64,000 nt of DNA from Anaerozeibacter quisquiliarum (GTDB lineage: Bacteria; Bacillota; Clostridia; Christensenellales; Aristaeellaceae): NCBI GenBank assembly GCA_051162045.1, contig JBISDI010000013.1. One strand, written 5' to 3'. A model generated the notes under the pieces. The model had not been told where the DNA came from, did no database searches, and saw nothing but the letters and a program-made list of their open reading frames with translations. Within the stretch, counting starts at the first letter, position 1. Every line of letters begins with the position of its first letter. Position numbers and translations under genes: made by a program. Shown one piece after another: positions 41,024 through 49,046 of this stretch.

Positions 41024-41052
41024 TTGTACATACACGCCTTTGGTGATATAAT
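41024..41052 (+). promoter_or_regulatory. Sigma-A promoter of the caspase-like gene
   Basis: TTGTAC (41024-41029), 17-nt spacer, TATAAT (41047-41052). The start codon is about 150 nt further on, so the transcript has a long leader of unknown use. Confidence 0.75.
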
Positions 41053-41201
41053 CATAGAACCCCGAAAGCTTCCCTTTGCCAAGCCTGATTTGCCGCCTGG
41101 CCTTTGGCGCTGGCGACGCCGTGGCGTACCTTACACCGAAACCTTCCAAAACGGATACTGTCTGCTGTCGTTACTTTAATTATGGAAGGGGATGCATCGA
41201 C

Positions 41202-42650
41202 ATGAGCATTCGCCTGATGCACCGGATGGGCGCGCTGCTGATGGCGCTGACGTTGCTTTGCGCACCCGCTTGGGCGAAAGCGTCGCCGCGCGCGCGCAAG
41301 CTCACGCTGTCGCACAAGGCGCTGACGCTGTACCTCGGCGCGGTCGGCACCGGGCAGGGCGCGCAACTGCAGGCATCGGTTGCGCCGAGCGGGGCGGACG
41401 GCGCGCTTCGGTGGAGCAGCAACAAGCCTGACGTGGTCGGCGTGGACGGTCAGGGCATGGTAACGGCGCTCAAATTGGGCAAGGCCGTGATTACCTGCAG
41501 GACCCTCGACGGCAGCCGTTTGAAGCGCACCGTGAAGGTGACGGTCAAGCCGCTCGTGCCCACCGCCCTTACGCTGTCCGAACCCTCGATGACCCTGGCC
41601 CCCGGCGAGCAGAAACCGCTCGGCTGGACCCTGTCGCCCGACAACGCCTACGACCAGCGCGTGATGTTCCTGAGCTCGCAGCCCGCCGTGGCCCGCGTGT
41701 CGGCGGACGGCGTGGTCTCGGGCGTCAAGGCGGGCAGCGCCACGATCGCCGCCTGGACGCTCGCGGGCAAGCTCACGGCGTACTGCAATGTAACCGTGCG
41801 CCCTGCCGGGCGCGATACGCCCGATGTGTACTATCTGGCAATCGGGCAAGCCGGCTACCGCGCAGACAAGGCGCTGCCCGATGCCCGGGAGGATGTGAAA
41901 CGGTTCAAGAAGACGATCGATACCGCCTCGCCGGGCCGGCCTCCGACCTTCGCATCCGGCCGGGTGCTGCAAGATTTGACGGGCAGCCGCCTGCGCGCGG
42001 CGCTTCAAAGTCTGTCGGCGATGGGCATGACCGATGACGACATCACCTTCTTCTATTACTCCGGGCACGGCGCGGACAGCGAATCCCGGCGTTACCGCGG
42101 CGCGTTGGTCGGCATCGACGATGCTGTGGTTTCGCTCGATGAGCTGCGCGGCCACCTGGACAAGGTACCGGGCACGGTGGTGGTGATGCTGGACAGCTGC
42201 CTGTCCGGTCAGTCGATTGAGCCCAAGAACGCCGGGGAGCGGGACTGGATTGCCTACAGCCAAGCCGTGATCGACGCGTTTCGGCCGGGCAGTACGGCCT
42301 CGGGCGCGCGGTCCAAGGCCGACCAGCCGCTGTTCGAAAACCAACCCGGCAAGTACATGGTGCTGGCCGCGTCCCGACCGCGCCAGTCGAGTTGGTCGTC
42401 CGGCGCCGGATACGGCGTGTTCACCTATTTCCTGTGCGAGGCGGCGGGCATCACGGGCGAACGGTCGCTCAAAGACATGGGCTACATGCCGGGCGACAGC
42501 GACCGCGACGGCCGCCTGTCGCTCAGGGAGACCTACGACTACGCCGCTCCCCGCATCTTGAACTGGACCCGAGAGGAAGGTGCCGATCCGCAAAACATGA
42601 TGGCCTGGTCCGCAAACGACGCGTTCCCCATCTTTGCGCGGATTGGGTAG
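41202..42650 (+). CDS. Secreted caspase-like peptidase (C14) with two bacterial Ig-like domains
   Basis: 482 residues. ATG at 41202 with GGAAGGGG upstream; signal peptide about residues 1-26 (MGALLMALTLLCAPAWAKA). Two BIG2-type Ig-like domains follow (about 33-115 and 116-200; typical phrases ALRWSSNKPDVVGVDGQGMV and FLSSQPAVARVSADGVVSGV). The rest, from YYLAIGQAGY, is a caspase/metacaspase fold: ARED-like DAREDVKRFKKTI, catalytic histidine in FFYYSGHGAD (about residue 290), catalytic cysteine in VVMLDSCLSGQS (about residue 332). Both catalytic residues are present, so an active secreted cysteine peptidase is predicted, possibly held at the wall by the Ig-like part. No substrate or partner gene is obvious next to it. 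Confidence 0.9.
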   Translation: MSIRLMHRMGALLMALTLLCAPAWAKASPRARKLTLSHKALTLYLGAVGTGQGAQLQASVAPSGADGALRWSSNKPDVVGVDGQGMVTALKLGKAVITCRTLDGSRLKRTVKVTVKPLVPTALTLSEPSMTLAPGEQKPLGWTLSPDNAYDQRVMFLSSQPAVARVSADGVVSGVKAGSATIAAWTLAGKLTAYCNVTVRPAGRDTPDVYYLAIGQAGYRADKALPDAREDVKRFKKTIDTASPGRPPTFASGRVLQDLTGSRLRAALQSLSAMGMTDDDITFFYYSGHGADSESRRYRGALVGIDDAVVSLDELRGHLDKVPGTVVVMLDSCLSGQSIEPKNAGERDWIAYSQAVIDAFRPGSTASGARSKADQPLFENQPGKYMVLAASRPRQSSWSSGAGYGVFTYFLCEAAGITGERSLKDMGYMPGDSDRDGRLSLRETYDYAAPRILNWTREEGADPQNMMAWSANDAFPIFARIG

Positions 42651-42655
42651 CTTTC

Positions 42656-42783
42656 CATCGAAATCACCACCACGTTCATCGGACGGATGGGTTCTTCGTA
42701 CTGGCCAAGCCCGAAAGCGCAGGCTTAGCGGCGCGACGCCAGAGCGCTGACAAAGCTGTCAGCGCTCTGCGCGTTGCCGACAG
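42656..42783. repeat. Diverged family B-like element with a strong hairpin
   Basis: ATCGAAATCACCACCACGTTCATCGG (42659-42682 region) resembles the left end of family B copies at 22852 and 25323, and GGCGGCGC near 42778-42785 recalls the other end. Inside, CAGAGCGCTGACA (42740-42752) pairs perfectly with TGTCAGCGCTCTG (42757-42769) around AAGC. The rest of 42651-43045 shows no gene; a stretch at 42799-42818 resembles 4834-4853 (TTCAGGACG..-CCGTTCC), perhaps another small repeat. Confidence 0.45.
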
Positions 42784-43045
42784 GCGGCGCTTCTATGTTT
42801 CAGGACGGGCCCGTTCCCGTCGCATGACACAAGGGATGCAGCACCGTAGCCCCGGCTTCCGCTCAGAATTCGTCTTCGAAGGTTATCCCAACCTGGCCCC
42901 GCGGCCATCCAAGCTTCCCGGGATTCTGTAATCGCTCGCCCCGGATGAAGAACTGCCGGCCCCAAATCGGCTGCGCCGGAGCTTAAGTTTTTGTAATTTG
43001 AGCCGATATAAAGGTAAATGAAACAATGGATGGGGTGAATGCCCG

Positions 43046-43831
43046 GTGAAGGTGGTCATCTTGGCTGGCGGGCTGGGCACGCGCATCTCCGAGGAATCCC
43101 ACCTGCGGCCCAAGCCCATGATCGAGATCGGCGGTGCGCCGATCCTGTGGCATATCATGAAATATTACGCCCATTTCGGCCTCAGCGAGTTCGTCATCTG
43201 CTGCGGCTACAAGGGTCATATCATCAAGGAATACTTCGCGAATTATTATCTGCACCGCTGCGACGTCACCTTCGATTTCGCCAACGGCAACGGCATGACC
43301 GTGCACAGCAACGTCGCCGAGCCGTGGAAGGTGACCGTGGTGGACACGGGGCTCGAAACCCAAACCGGCGGTCGCATCAAGCGGATCCGGTCCTATATCG
43401 GCAATGAGACCTTCATGATGACCTACGGCGACGGCGTGGGCGATATCGACATTCACGCCCTGCTCGATCAGCACAAGGCCTCCGGCATGACGGCCACGCT
43501 CACCGCCGTTCAGCCCAGCGGTCGCTACGGGGTGTTGGATTTGGACGAGGACAAGAACTGCGTCGTCGGCTTCCGGGAGAAGGCCAAAGAGGATTCCAAC
43601 TGGATCAACGCCGGCTTCATGGTGCTGGAACCGACCGTCTTCGACTACATAGAAGGGGACGCCACCCCCTTCGAGCGGGAACCCATGATGGACCTGAGCG
43701 CCGCCGGTCGGTTGGGCGTATACCTCCACTACGGCTACTGGCAGTGCATGGATACCCAGCGCGACAAAGCCGCGCTGGAACACCACTGGAACAGCGGCCA
43801 TGCGCCGTGGAAATTGTGGGCGGACGCATGA
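43046..43831 (+). CDS. rfbF: Glucose-1-phosphate cytidylyltransferase
   Basis: Makes CDP-glucose from CTP and glucose 1-phosphate, the entry step to CDP-linked deoxysugars. 261 residues, usual length. GTG start at 43046 with GGGGTG upstream. Motifs: nucleotide-binding LAGGLGTRISEESHLRPKPM (residues 6-25), MIEIGGAPILWHIMKYY, MMTYGDGVGDID with metal-binding aspartates (about 126-137), and INAGFMVLEP. The gene is first in the glycan-modification cluster and overlaps the following glycosyltransferase gene by 4 nt. The next pathway genes (CDP-glucose 4,6-dehydratase and so on) are not in the window. Its base composition is like the surroundings, unlike the AT-richer genes after it. Confidence 0.93.
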   Translation: MKVVILAGGLGTRISEESHLRPKPMIEIGGAPILWHIMKYYAHFGLSEFVICCGYKGHIIKEYFANYYLHRCDVTFDFANGNGMTVHSNVAEPWKVTVVDTGLETQTGGRIKRIRSYIGNETFMMTYGDGVGDIDIHALLDQHKASGMTATLTAVQPSGRYGVLDLDEDKNCVVGFREKAKEDSNWINAGFMVLEPTVFDYIEGDATPFEREPMMDLSAAGRLGVYLHYGYWQCMDTQRDKAALEHHWNSGHAPWKLWADA

Positions 43832-44736
43832 TCTCCGTCATCATGCTGACCTATAACCGGGAACATATGGTGGGACGCATGATCGAATGCGTCCTCGCCC
43901 AGACGCACCGCGATTTTGAGTTTATCATCGTGGACAACGGCTCAACCGACCGTAGCGGCGCGATCGCCGATGAATACGCTGCGAAAGACAGCCGTATTCG
44001 CGTCATTCACCGTGAGCGTGGGAATATCGGCAGCGGGCGCAACGCGGGGCTTGATGTAGCGCGGGGAGACTATATCGCCTTTGTGGATGACGACGATACC
44101 TGCACGCCGGATTTCCTGGAATTCCTTTACAACCTTGCGCTTGGGAACGACGCCGACGTGGCCATCTGCGGCGCGGCCGACAAGGCGTTTGACGAGAAGA
44201 AGATCATGACCGCCGAAGAAGCACTGATTGAGCTCATGTGGCGCAAGCGGTACAACATGGGGTTTCCGACGAAGATGCTCGCGCGCAAACTTGCGACACA
44301 GATTCGATTTCCCGAAGGCGATAAATACGATGATATCTCGCAAATGCACTGGCTGCTGGCTCTTGCGAATCGCATCGCCTACCATGGACTGCCAAAGTAC
44401 ACCGCACATCGGCACGAGGGCAACAATTCTGCATGGACGACTGCGCACGAATTGCTGGACAGCGCGACGCTCGATGAATATCTGCGCGCCTACCGGTCGC
44501 GGACGGAGTGGTTATCGGAGCGCTTTCCAGAAAGCGCAGCAGCTTGGCGCTATTTTGAGTGGTCGTTTATGATTTCGATGGTGGAGAAAATCAGCCGGTT
44601 GGGGATCAAGGGTTGTAATGGACAACTGAGTGAGATGTTGCGGACGCTTACCCAAAACAGAGATGAATTCTGTTCCGGCGAATGGATTCAAACCTTTGAA
44701 AGCGAATGGATGGAAATGTATGCTAAAGTTGGCTAA
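43828..44736 (+). CDS. Glycosyltransferase family 2, glycan cluster
   Basis: 302 residues, GT-A fold. Start ATG overlaps the rfbF stop (ATGA). Motifs: ISVIMLTYNREHMVGRMIEC, FEFIIVDNGSTDRS, RNAGLDVARGDYIAFVDDDD with the DxD metal site (about residues 75-95), and an acceptor-binding second half with TKMLARKLATQIRF. It would transfer a sugar, perhaps from a CDP- or other nucleotide sugar, to a surface glycan or lipid carrier. No membrane segment. The gene ends 17 nt inside the next gene, so production is coupled to the radical SAM enzyme. Confidence 0.9.
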   Translation: MISVIMLTYNREHMVGRMIECVLAQTHRDFEFIIVDNGSTDRSGAIADEYAAKDSRIRVIHRERGNIGSGRNAGLDVARGDYIAFVDDDDTCTPDFLEFLYNLALGNDADVAICGAADKAFDEKKIMTAEEALIELMWRKRYNMGFPTKMLARKLATQIRFPEGDKYDDISQMHWLLALANRIAYHGLPKYTAHRHEGNNSAWTTAHELLDSATLDEYLRAYRSRTEWLSERFPESAAAWRYFEWSFMISMVEKISRLGIKGCNGQLSEMLRTLTQNRDEFCSGEWIQTFESEWMEMYAKVG

Positions 44737-45529
44737 GTTCTCTCTGGTCATCGTAACCCGCTGCAATTTGCGGTGCAGGCTGTGCTGCGAGTATGTGCCG
44801 CAAAACAAGCCTTTCCCCGATATGACGGTCGAAGAAGCAAAGGAGATATTGTCATCCGCTTTTGCCGTGATCGATCGAATTGGAACGCTGCATCTCACGG
44901 GTGGCGGCGAGCCCTTCTTGCATCCGAAACTGGCTCAATTGATCGAAACGTCGATGGAATATCAGGATCGATTTGATCGATTGATGCTGTTCACCAACAG
45001 CACTATCCCGATTCCCGATGAGTTGCTGGGCGTGATGAAGCGTTATAGAGAGAAGATCCTCGTGCAAACGTCCTTGTACCACGTCAAACCCGATCGGGAA
45101 GAAGCGACGTTGAAGCTGTTGACCGAAAACGGCGTAGCCTGCAAGGTAGAAAAGTATTATGGCGACGACCAGTCTTTCGGGGGCTGGGTGGATTTTGGCG
45201 GATGGGAGCCGCGCCATAGAACGCCGGAAGAACTAGAAAGAGTATTTCACACCTGTTCGGTGACGCAAGTGCTTCAAGGGAATTGGCGCACCCGGGACGG
45301 CAAGGTGCATTGGTGCACGCGTTCCCAGCGCGGCATGGAATTGGGCTTGCTCCCCGACAACCCCGACGACTATGTGGATTTGCTGGATCGATCCGAAAGC
45401 CGTGAGGTCAAGCGTACAAAATTTGCAAAGATCGAGAATGCCAAGTACATTTCTGCCTGCGATTGCTGCAGCGGCGATGCGGGCACGTCGGATCACGAAA
45501 AGCGTTACCCGGCGGCGGAACAGCTTTGA
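44720..45529 (+). CDS. Radical SAM enzyme 1, glycan cluster
   Basis: 269 residues. The [4Fe-4S]/SAM motif is CNLRCRLC (CxxxCxxC, about residues 14-21) after FSLVIVTR; TGGGEPFLHPKL is the SAM-binding GGE motif. The second half has YYGDDQSFGGWVDFGGWEPR and extra cysteines (HTCSVTQVL, WCTRS, CDCCSGDAG) that could hold an auxiliary cluster, though not a textbook SPASM pattern. A sibling enzyme is encoded next door. These may modify a sugar (epimerisation, dehydration or deamination) on a nucleotide or lipid carrier. The start ATG lies inside the end of the glycosyltransferase gene. Confidence 0.88.
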   Translation: MLKLAKFSLVIVTRCNLRCRLCCEYVPQNKPFPDMTVEEAKEILSSAFAVIDRIGTLHLTGGGEPFLHPKLAQLIETSMEYQDRFDRLMLFTNSTIPIPDELLGVMKRYREKILVQTSLYHVKPDREEATLKLLTENGVACKVEKYYGDDQSFGGWVDFGGWEPRHRTPEELERVFHTCSVTQVLQGNWRTRDGKVHWCTRSQRGMELGLLPDNPDDYVDLLDRSESREVKRTKFAKIENAKYISACDCCSGDAGTSDHEKRYPAAEQL

Positions 45530-45544
45530 GCGGAGGGTGCAGCA

Positions 45545-46378
45545 ATGGCAGAAAAACTGACGGCGAAGATATTTGATTTCTTTATCACCACGAAATGCAC
45601 AATGAACTGCGAACTCTGCGCGGCGGCTGTCCCGTACAACCCCAATCCTTGCCATACCCCAAAGGAGCGTGCTTTTCGGGAAATCAAAGAGTTTTTTCAA
45701 ATTTGGGACTTTGCCGAGCGGGTTGAGTTTATCGGAGGGGAGCCTTTGATGCATCCTCAAATACTCGAGATCGTCGAAGAGACCCTAAAATACCGCGATC
45801 AGTTTGATCGTCTAAGAATCACGACCAATGCCACCATTGTACCAAAGGATGATTTGTTAGAACTGGCGCGCAGCTGCGGGAAGTATTTTGACTTTATTGT
45901 GGACGATTATGGTGAGCATTCAAAAAATCTGAGGCCACTCATAGAGAAGCTGGAGCGATATGCTATACCCTATCGTGTGGATGTATACCATGGTGAAGAT
46001 CAGCGCTACAATGGATGGATACACTTTGGTGATTACGAGGAGTACGGCTATTCTGCAGAAGAGGTAGACGGTGTATTCCAGCGGTGTATCGCGCCGAAGA
46101 ATGCGTTTACTTGCGTAAATGATGGGAAAGCATTTTCGTGTTGCTATGCTATGTCTTTATATTTGGTGAAAGGAATTTTGCCCAAAGAAGACGAGTATAT
46201 CGATTTGATGGACGATGCAATAGCGCTTACACGAAAGAAGGGAATTGCGACGAGCTTTTGTGATAAACCAATTCAAGCCTGCCATTACTGTAAAGGATTT
46301 GACAGCGAGAATGCACAACGCTATCCAGCGGCAAGACAAAAGCAAAAACGAGGGGCAAGTATTTATGCACATAAATGA
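45545..46378 (+). CDS. Radical SAM enzyme 2, glycan cluster
   Basis: 277 residues, paralogous in layout to enzyme 1. CTMNCELC (CxxxCxxC, about residues 18-25) after FDFFITTK, then EFIGGEPLMHPQ for SAM. The second half repeats the pattern of enzyme 1: VYHGEDQRYNGWIHFGDYEE, followed by cysteines CIAPKNAFTC, CCYAM and CHYC. GGAGGGTG precedes the ATG by 7 nt. Codons are AT-rich compared with the flanking transport genes, suggesting acquisition. The tandem pair may act in sequence on the same substrate or form a heterodimer. Confidence 0.88.
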   Translation: MAEKLTAKIFDFFITTKCTMNCELCAAAVPYNPNPCHTPKERAFREIKEFFQIWDFAERVEFIGGEPLMHPQILEIVEETLKYRDQFDRLRITTNATIVPKDDLLELARSCGKYFDFIVDDYGEHSKNLRPLIEKLERYAIPYRVDVYHGEDQRYNGWIHFGDYEEYGYSAEEVDGVFQRCIAPKNAFTCVNDGKAFSCCYAMSLYLVKGILPKEDEYIDLMDDAIALTRKKGIATSFCDKPIQACHYCKGFDSENAQRYPAARQKQKRGASIYAHK

Positions 46379-47459
46379 CTATAAGGCACTGTTAAAAGCA
46401 AAGCTCAAAGAGTTTGAAGGGAAATGTATATTCTTATATGGCGCAAAGAATATGGGGAGAATTGCCCATAAGCTTCTGCAGCATTACCATGTCGGGGTGA
46501 TGGGGTATATCGTATCTGGGAAGACGCCTAAAGAAGGGTATATGAACGGTATACCGATATATGGTCTTGACGATCTTCCGGAAGTACCGGCTAAAAATAC
46601 CGTTGTTGTTCTTACGCTGAACCAGATGTATCATGAGCAAGTGATATCGTCACTGCGCAGCAGGGGCATCACATGCATCGACGATAGCTTTGTCGAGTTT
46701 CAGTATTACTTTTTTGCCGATGTATTTGCTCGTCTATTTGAGCAAAATGGGATTGACTTGTCTGGAGAATTGCTAGAAATAGGAAACTATCGCCAATTGA
46801 ACCCGTATATACATTCCAATATGACCAGCTTTTTTCTGGAAGCTGGAGATTTGATGTTGCCTGCAATCTTCAACAATTATGATTTCTTGACTGAGGGAAC
46901 TTACGAGTATGACAATGTCGTGCTGACAGAAGGAGATATTGTGCTGGATTGCGGCGCAAATATCGGTTTGTTTAGTTGCTGCGCCGCTTCCAGGGGGTGT
47001 ACTGCTTATGCGTTTGAACCTATGGTAGGAAATTTGACAACGATACTCAAACAGCACGCTCGTCTTTATGACCCACTAATCAAACCGGTTCCATATGCGC
47101 TCGCTGATCGTATAGGTCAAATGGAAATCAACGTGGCCCCCTCTCCCGATGTTAGTGCATCCTTAGTCAGTGCTGATCATGCTGAATCTACCGAAATGGT
47201 GAAGGTTACGACAATCGATCGCTTTGTTGAGGAATCAGGGCTGAACAGGGTTGACTTTATTAAGGCGGACATAGAAGGCGCTGAGCGCCTAATGCTTGCC
47301 GGGGCAAAGGAGACGCTTAAGAGATTTTCGCCAAAGCTTGCCATATGCACCTATCATTTACCGGATGATCTACAGGTATTGGAGGAGATCATCAGGGAAG
47401 CAAATCCGAAATATCATGTTGTACATAAGTGGGAAAAGCTGTTTGCGTGGGTGAAATGA
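46365..47459 (+). CDS. FkbM-family methyltransferase with N-terminal Rossmann-like domain, glycan cluster
   Basis: 364 residues. Residues about 20-115 look like a small Rossmann-type domain (CIFLYGAKNMGRIAHKLLQ, GIPIYGLDDLPEVPAKNTVV). Then a linker, and from about residue 180 the FkbM methyltransferase: EGDIVLDCGANIGLFSCCAA (SAM site), AYAFEPMVGNL, and DFIKADIEGAERLMLAGA. Such enzymes O-methylate sugars in surface glycans or polyketides. GAGGGG precedes the ATG, which lies within the end of radical SAM enzyme 2. AT-rich codons. The N-terminal domain is similar in phrasing to the C-terminal end of the next protein, the aldo/keto reductase. Confidence 0.9.
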   Translation: MHINDYKALLKAKLKEFEGKCIFLYGAKNMGRIAHKLLQHYHVGVMGYIVSGKTPKEGYMNGIPIYGLDDLPEVPAKNTVVVLTLNQMYHEQVISSLRSRGITCIDDSFVEFQYYFFADVFARLFEQNGIDLSGELLEIGNYRQLNPYIHSNMTSFFLEAGDLMLPAIFNNYDFLTEGTYEYDNVVLTEGDIVLDCGANIGLFSCCAASRGCTAYAFEPMVGNLTTILKQHARLYDPLIKPVPYALADRIGQMEINVAPSPDVSASLVSADHAESTEMVKVTTIDRFVEESGLNRVDFIKADIEGAERLMLAGAKETLKRFSPKLAICTYHLPDDLQVLEEIIREANPKYHVVHKWEKLFAWVK

Positions 47460-47490
47460 GCTGAAAAATATTTGGAGGGACTTATGGGTT

Positions 47491-49029
47491 TTGAAACAAA
47501 AACGCACCTCGCTTCCCAGCAGCGGAACAACTATGACGATATTTGATGGTATTTTTCCGCTTGGCATGGGCACCAATCGATTTAAGATTGATGGCCCCGA
47601 TGACGAGCGAGGTGTTGAGTCCGCTGCGGCCATCGTGGCGGCGGCACTGGATGCCGGTGTATCCTATGTTGACGTAGGGTATAGTTATTCTAGGGGAATG
47701 GCCGAAACAGTTTGTAAGCTTGCTTTCAAGCGCACAAAAGCGAAGCGGAATGTAACCATCAAGTCTTCCTTTATCGCGGATATGAGGGCGGATGACGCTC
47801 TGAGAAGGGTGGAGACCTCCTTTTCCCATATGGAGATCGACCATGCCGCATATTTTGTCGTTTGGAACATCGAAAGCTATGCGCAGTTTGGGGCAATCAT
47901 GCGTAAAGGTGCTTTGTATGAAGGCGCATTGAAGGCCAAGGAGCGTGGCTTGGTCGACCATATCTGCTTTTCTACCCATGCTCCCGCAGCGGAGATTGTT
48001 AAAATCATCGAGAGTGGCGCTTTTGAGGGCGCGACCATATCGCTTTCCGTACTGAACAGCAGTGTGATGCAACCCGTTCTGGAATGTGCCACCCGAAACG
48101 ATGTCGGCATTGTGGTCATGAATCCGCTGGGCGGGGGTATCGTGCCGCAAAACAGTGAGTACTATTCCTTCTTGAAGAACGCCGATGAAGATCATGTGGC
48201 CACCGCTGCGCTCCGATTTGTAGCGGCGCATCCGGCGGTAAAGGTCGTATTGTCTGGCATGAGCACCATGGAAGAGCTTCGGCACAATTTACGCGCGTTT
48301 CAGGCGGACAACGCAGAGAGTGATTGCGACAGGATTAAGCGCGTGTACGCGGGTTTGCGCGGGTTGGATGGCTTTTGCACCGGATGCGGATATTGCGATG
48401 GGTGCCCGGTTGGGATTCCGATTTCGTCCTATATGCAGAGCAACAATGCCAGACTGTTTCAGCCAACTCCGGCATACAACCGATCGGAGCCAGAACTCCT
48501 GAAGAGTATCCAGTTGTTCCGCAAGCTGTACCTGGACTTTCACATTTTGCCTGAGTGCAGCGACAATCCTTGCATCCAATGCGGGAGATGCGAAAAGCGC
48601 TGTACGCAGGGGTTAAAGATCATGAAGGCATTGGAAGAAATACATGCCAATATGCAAAGAAGGGCCTTCTGCCAAGACGCGCGCAAAGAACGGCTAGGGG
48701 CTTTGCTGCATAACAAAGGGTACAAACTGGTGGGCTTCTATCCCGGAGCGGGATACTCTAACGAGGTCGTCCGCTTATATAAAAGCTTCTTCGGGCAGCC
48801 GGATTTCAAGATCATCTTCTTTGACAGCAACCCCAAACTGTGGCACTCCTCAAATGAGGGCATTCCAGTCTACCCGCCGGACCAGATCGCGGCATTGCAG
48901 CCTGAGATCATTGTTGTCAGCAATTACATCTATCAGGATGAAATATATGCCACGATAAAGTGCTATGAGCGGGATGGTATCCACATTGAGAAGTTGCATT
49001 GCCCGGACGATGTGCCATGGGTGTTTTAG
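47491..49029 (+). CDS. Aldo/keto reductase with two Fe-S motifs and C-terminal Rossmann-like domain, glycan cluster
   Basis: 512 residues. N-terminal AKR barrel (about 1-290): FPLGMGTNRF, DVGYSYSRGMAE with the usual Asp/Tyr, NVTIKSS with the usual Lys. The position where this subgroup has LLHN reads VVWNIES, so the catalytic His is Trp. Then ferredoxin-type clusters CTGCGYCDGCPVGIPI (about 299-314) and CSDNPCIQCGRCEKRCTQG (about 352-372). The last 100 residues (YKLVGFYPGAGYSNEV, GIPVYPPDQIAALQPEIIVV) look like the Rossmann-like domain of the FkbM protein. Start: TTG at 47491 fits the family N-terminus; an ATG at 47484 has the better-placed GGAGGG but is in another frame and stops after 20 codons. 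Confidence 0.85.
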   Translation: MKQKRTSLPSSGTTMTIFDGIFPLGMGTNRFKIDGPDDERGVESAAAIVAAALDAGVSYVDVGYSYSRGMAETVCKLAFKRTKAKRNVTIKSSFIADMRADDALRRVETSFSHMEIDHAAYFVVWNIESYAQFGAIMRKGALYEGALKAKERGLVDHICFSTHAPAAEIVKIIESGAFEGATISLSVLNSSVMQPVLECATRNDVGIVVMNPLGGGIVPQNSEYYSFLKNADEDHVATAALRFVAAHPAVKVVLSGMSTMEELRHNLRAFQADNAESDCDRIKRVYAGLRGLDGFCTGCGYCDGCPVGIPISSYMQSNNARLFQPTPAYNRSEPELLKSIQLFRKLYLDFHILPECSDNPCIQCGRCEKRCTQGLKIMKALEEIHANMQRRAFCQDARKERLGALLHNKGYKLVGFYPGAGYSNEVVRLYKSFFGQPDFKIIFFDSNPKLWHSSNEGIPVYPPDQIAALQPEIIVVSNYIYQDEIYATIKCYERDGIHIEKLHCPDDVPWVF

Positions 49030-49046
49030 GAAAGGGAGATCGTAAC

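Noticed and set aside
42984..43045. Promoter for the glycan cluster near TATAAA at about 43009
   Set aside because: No -35 box at an acceptable distance was found.
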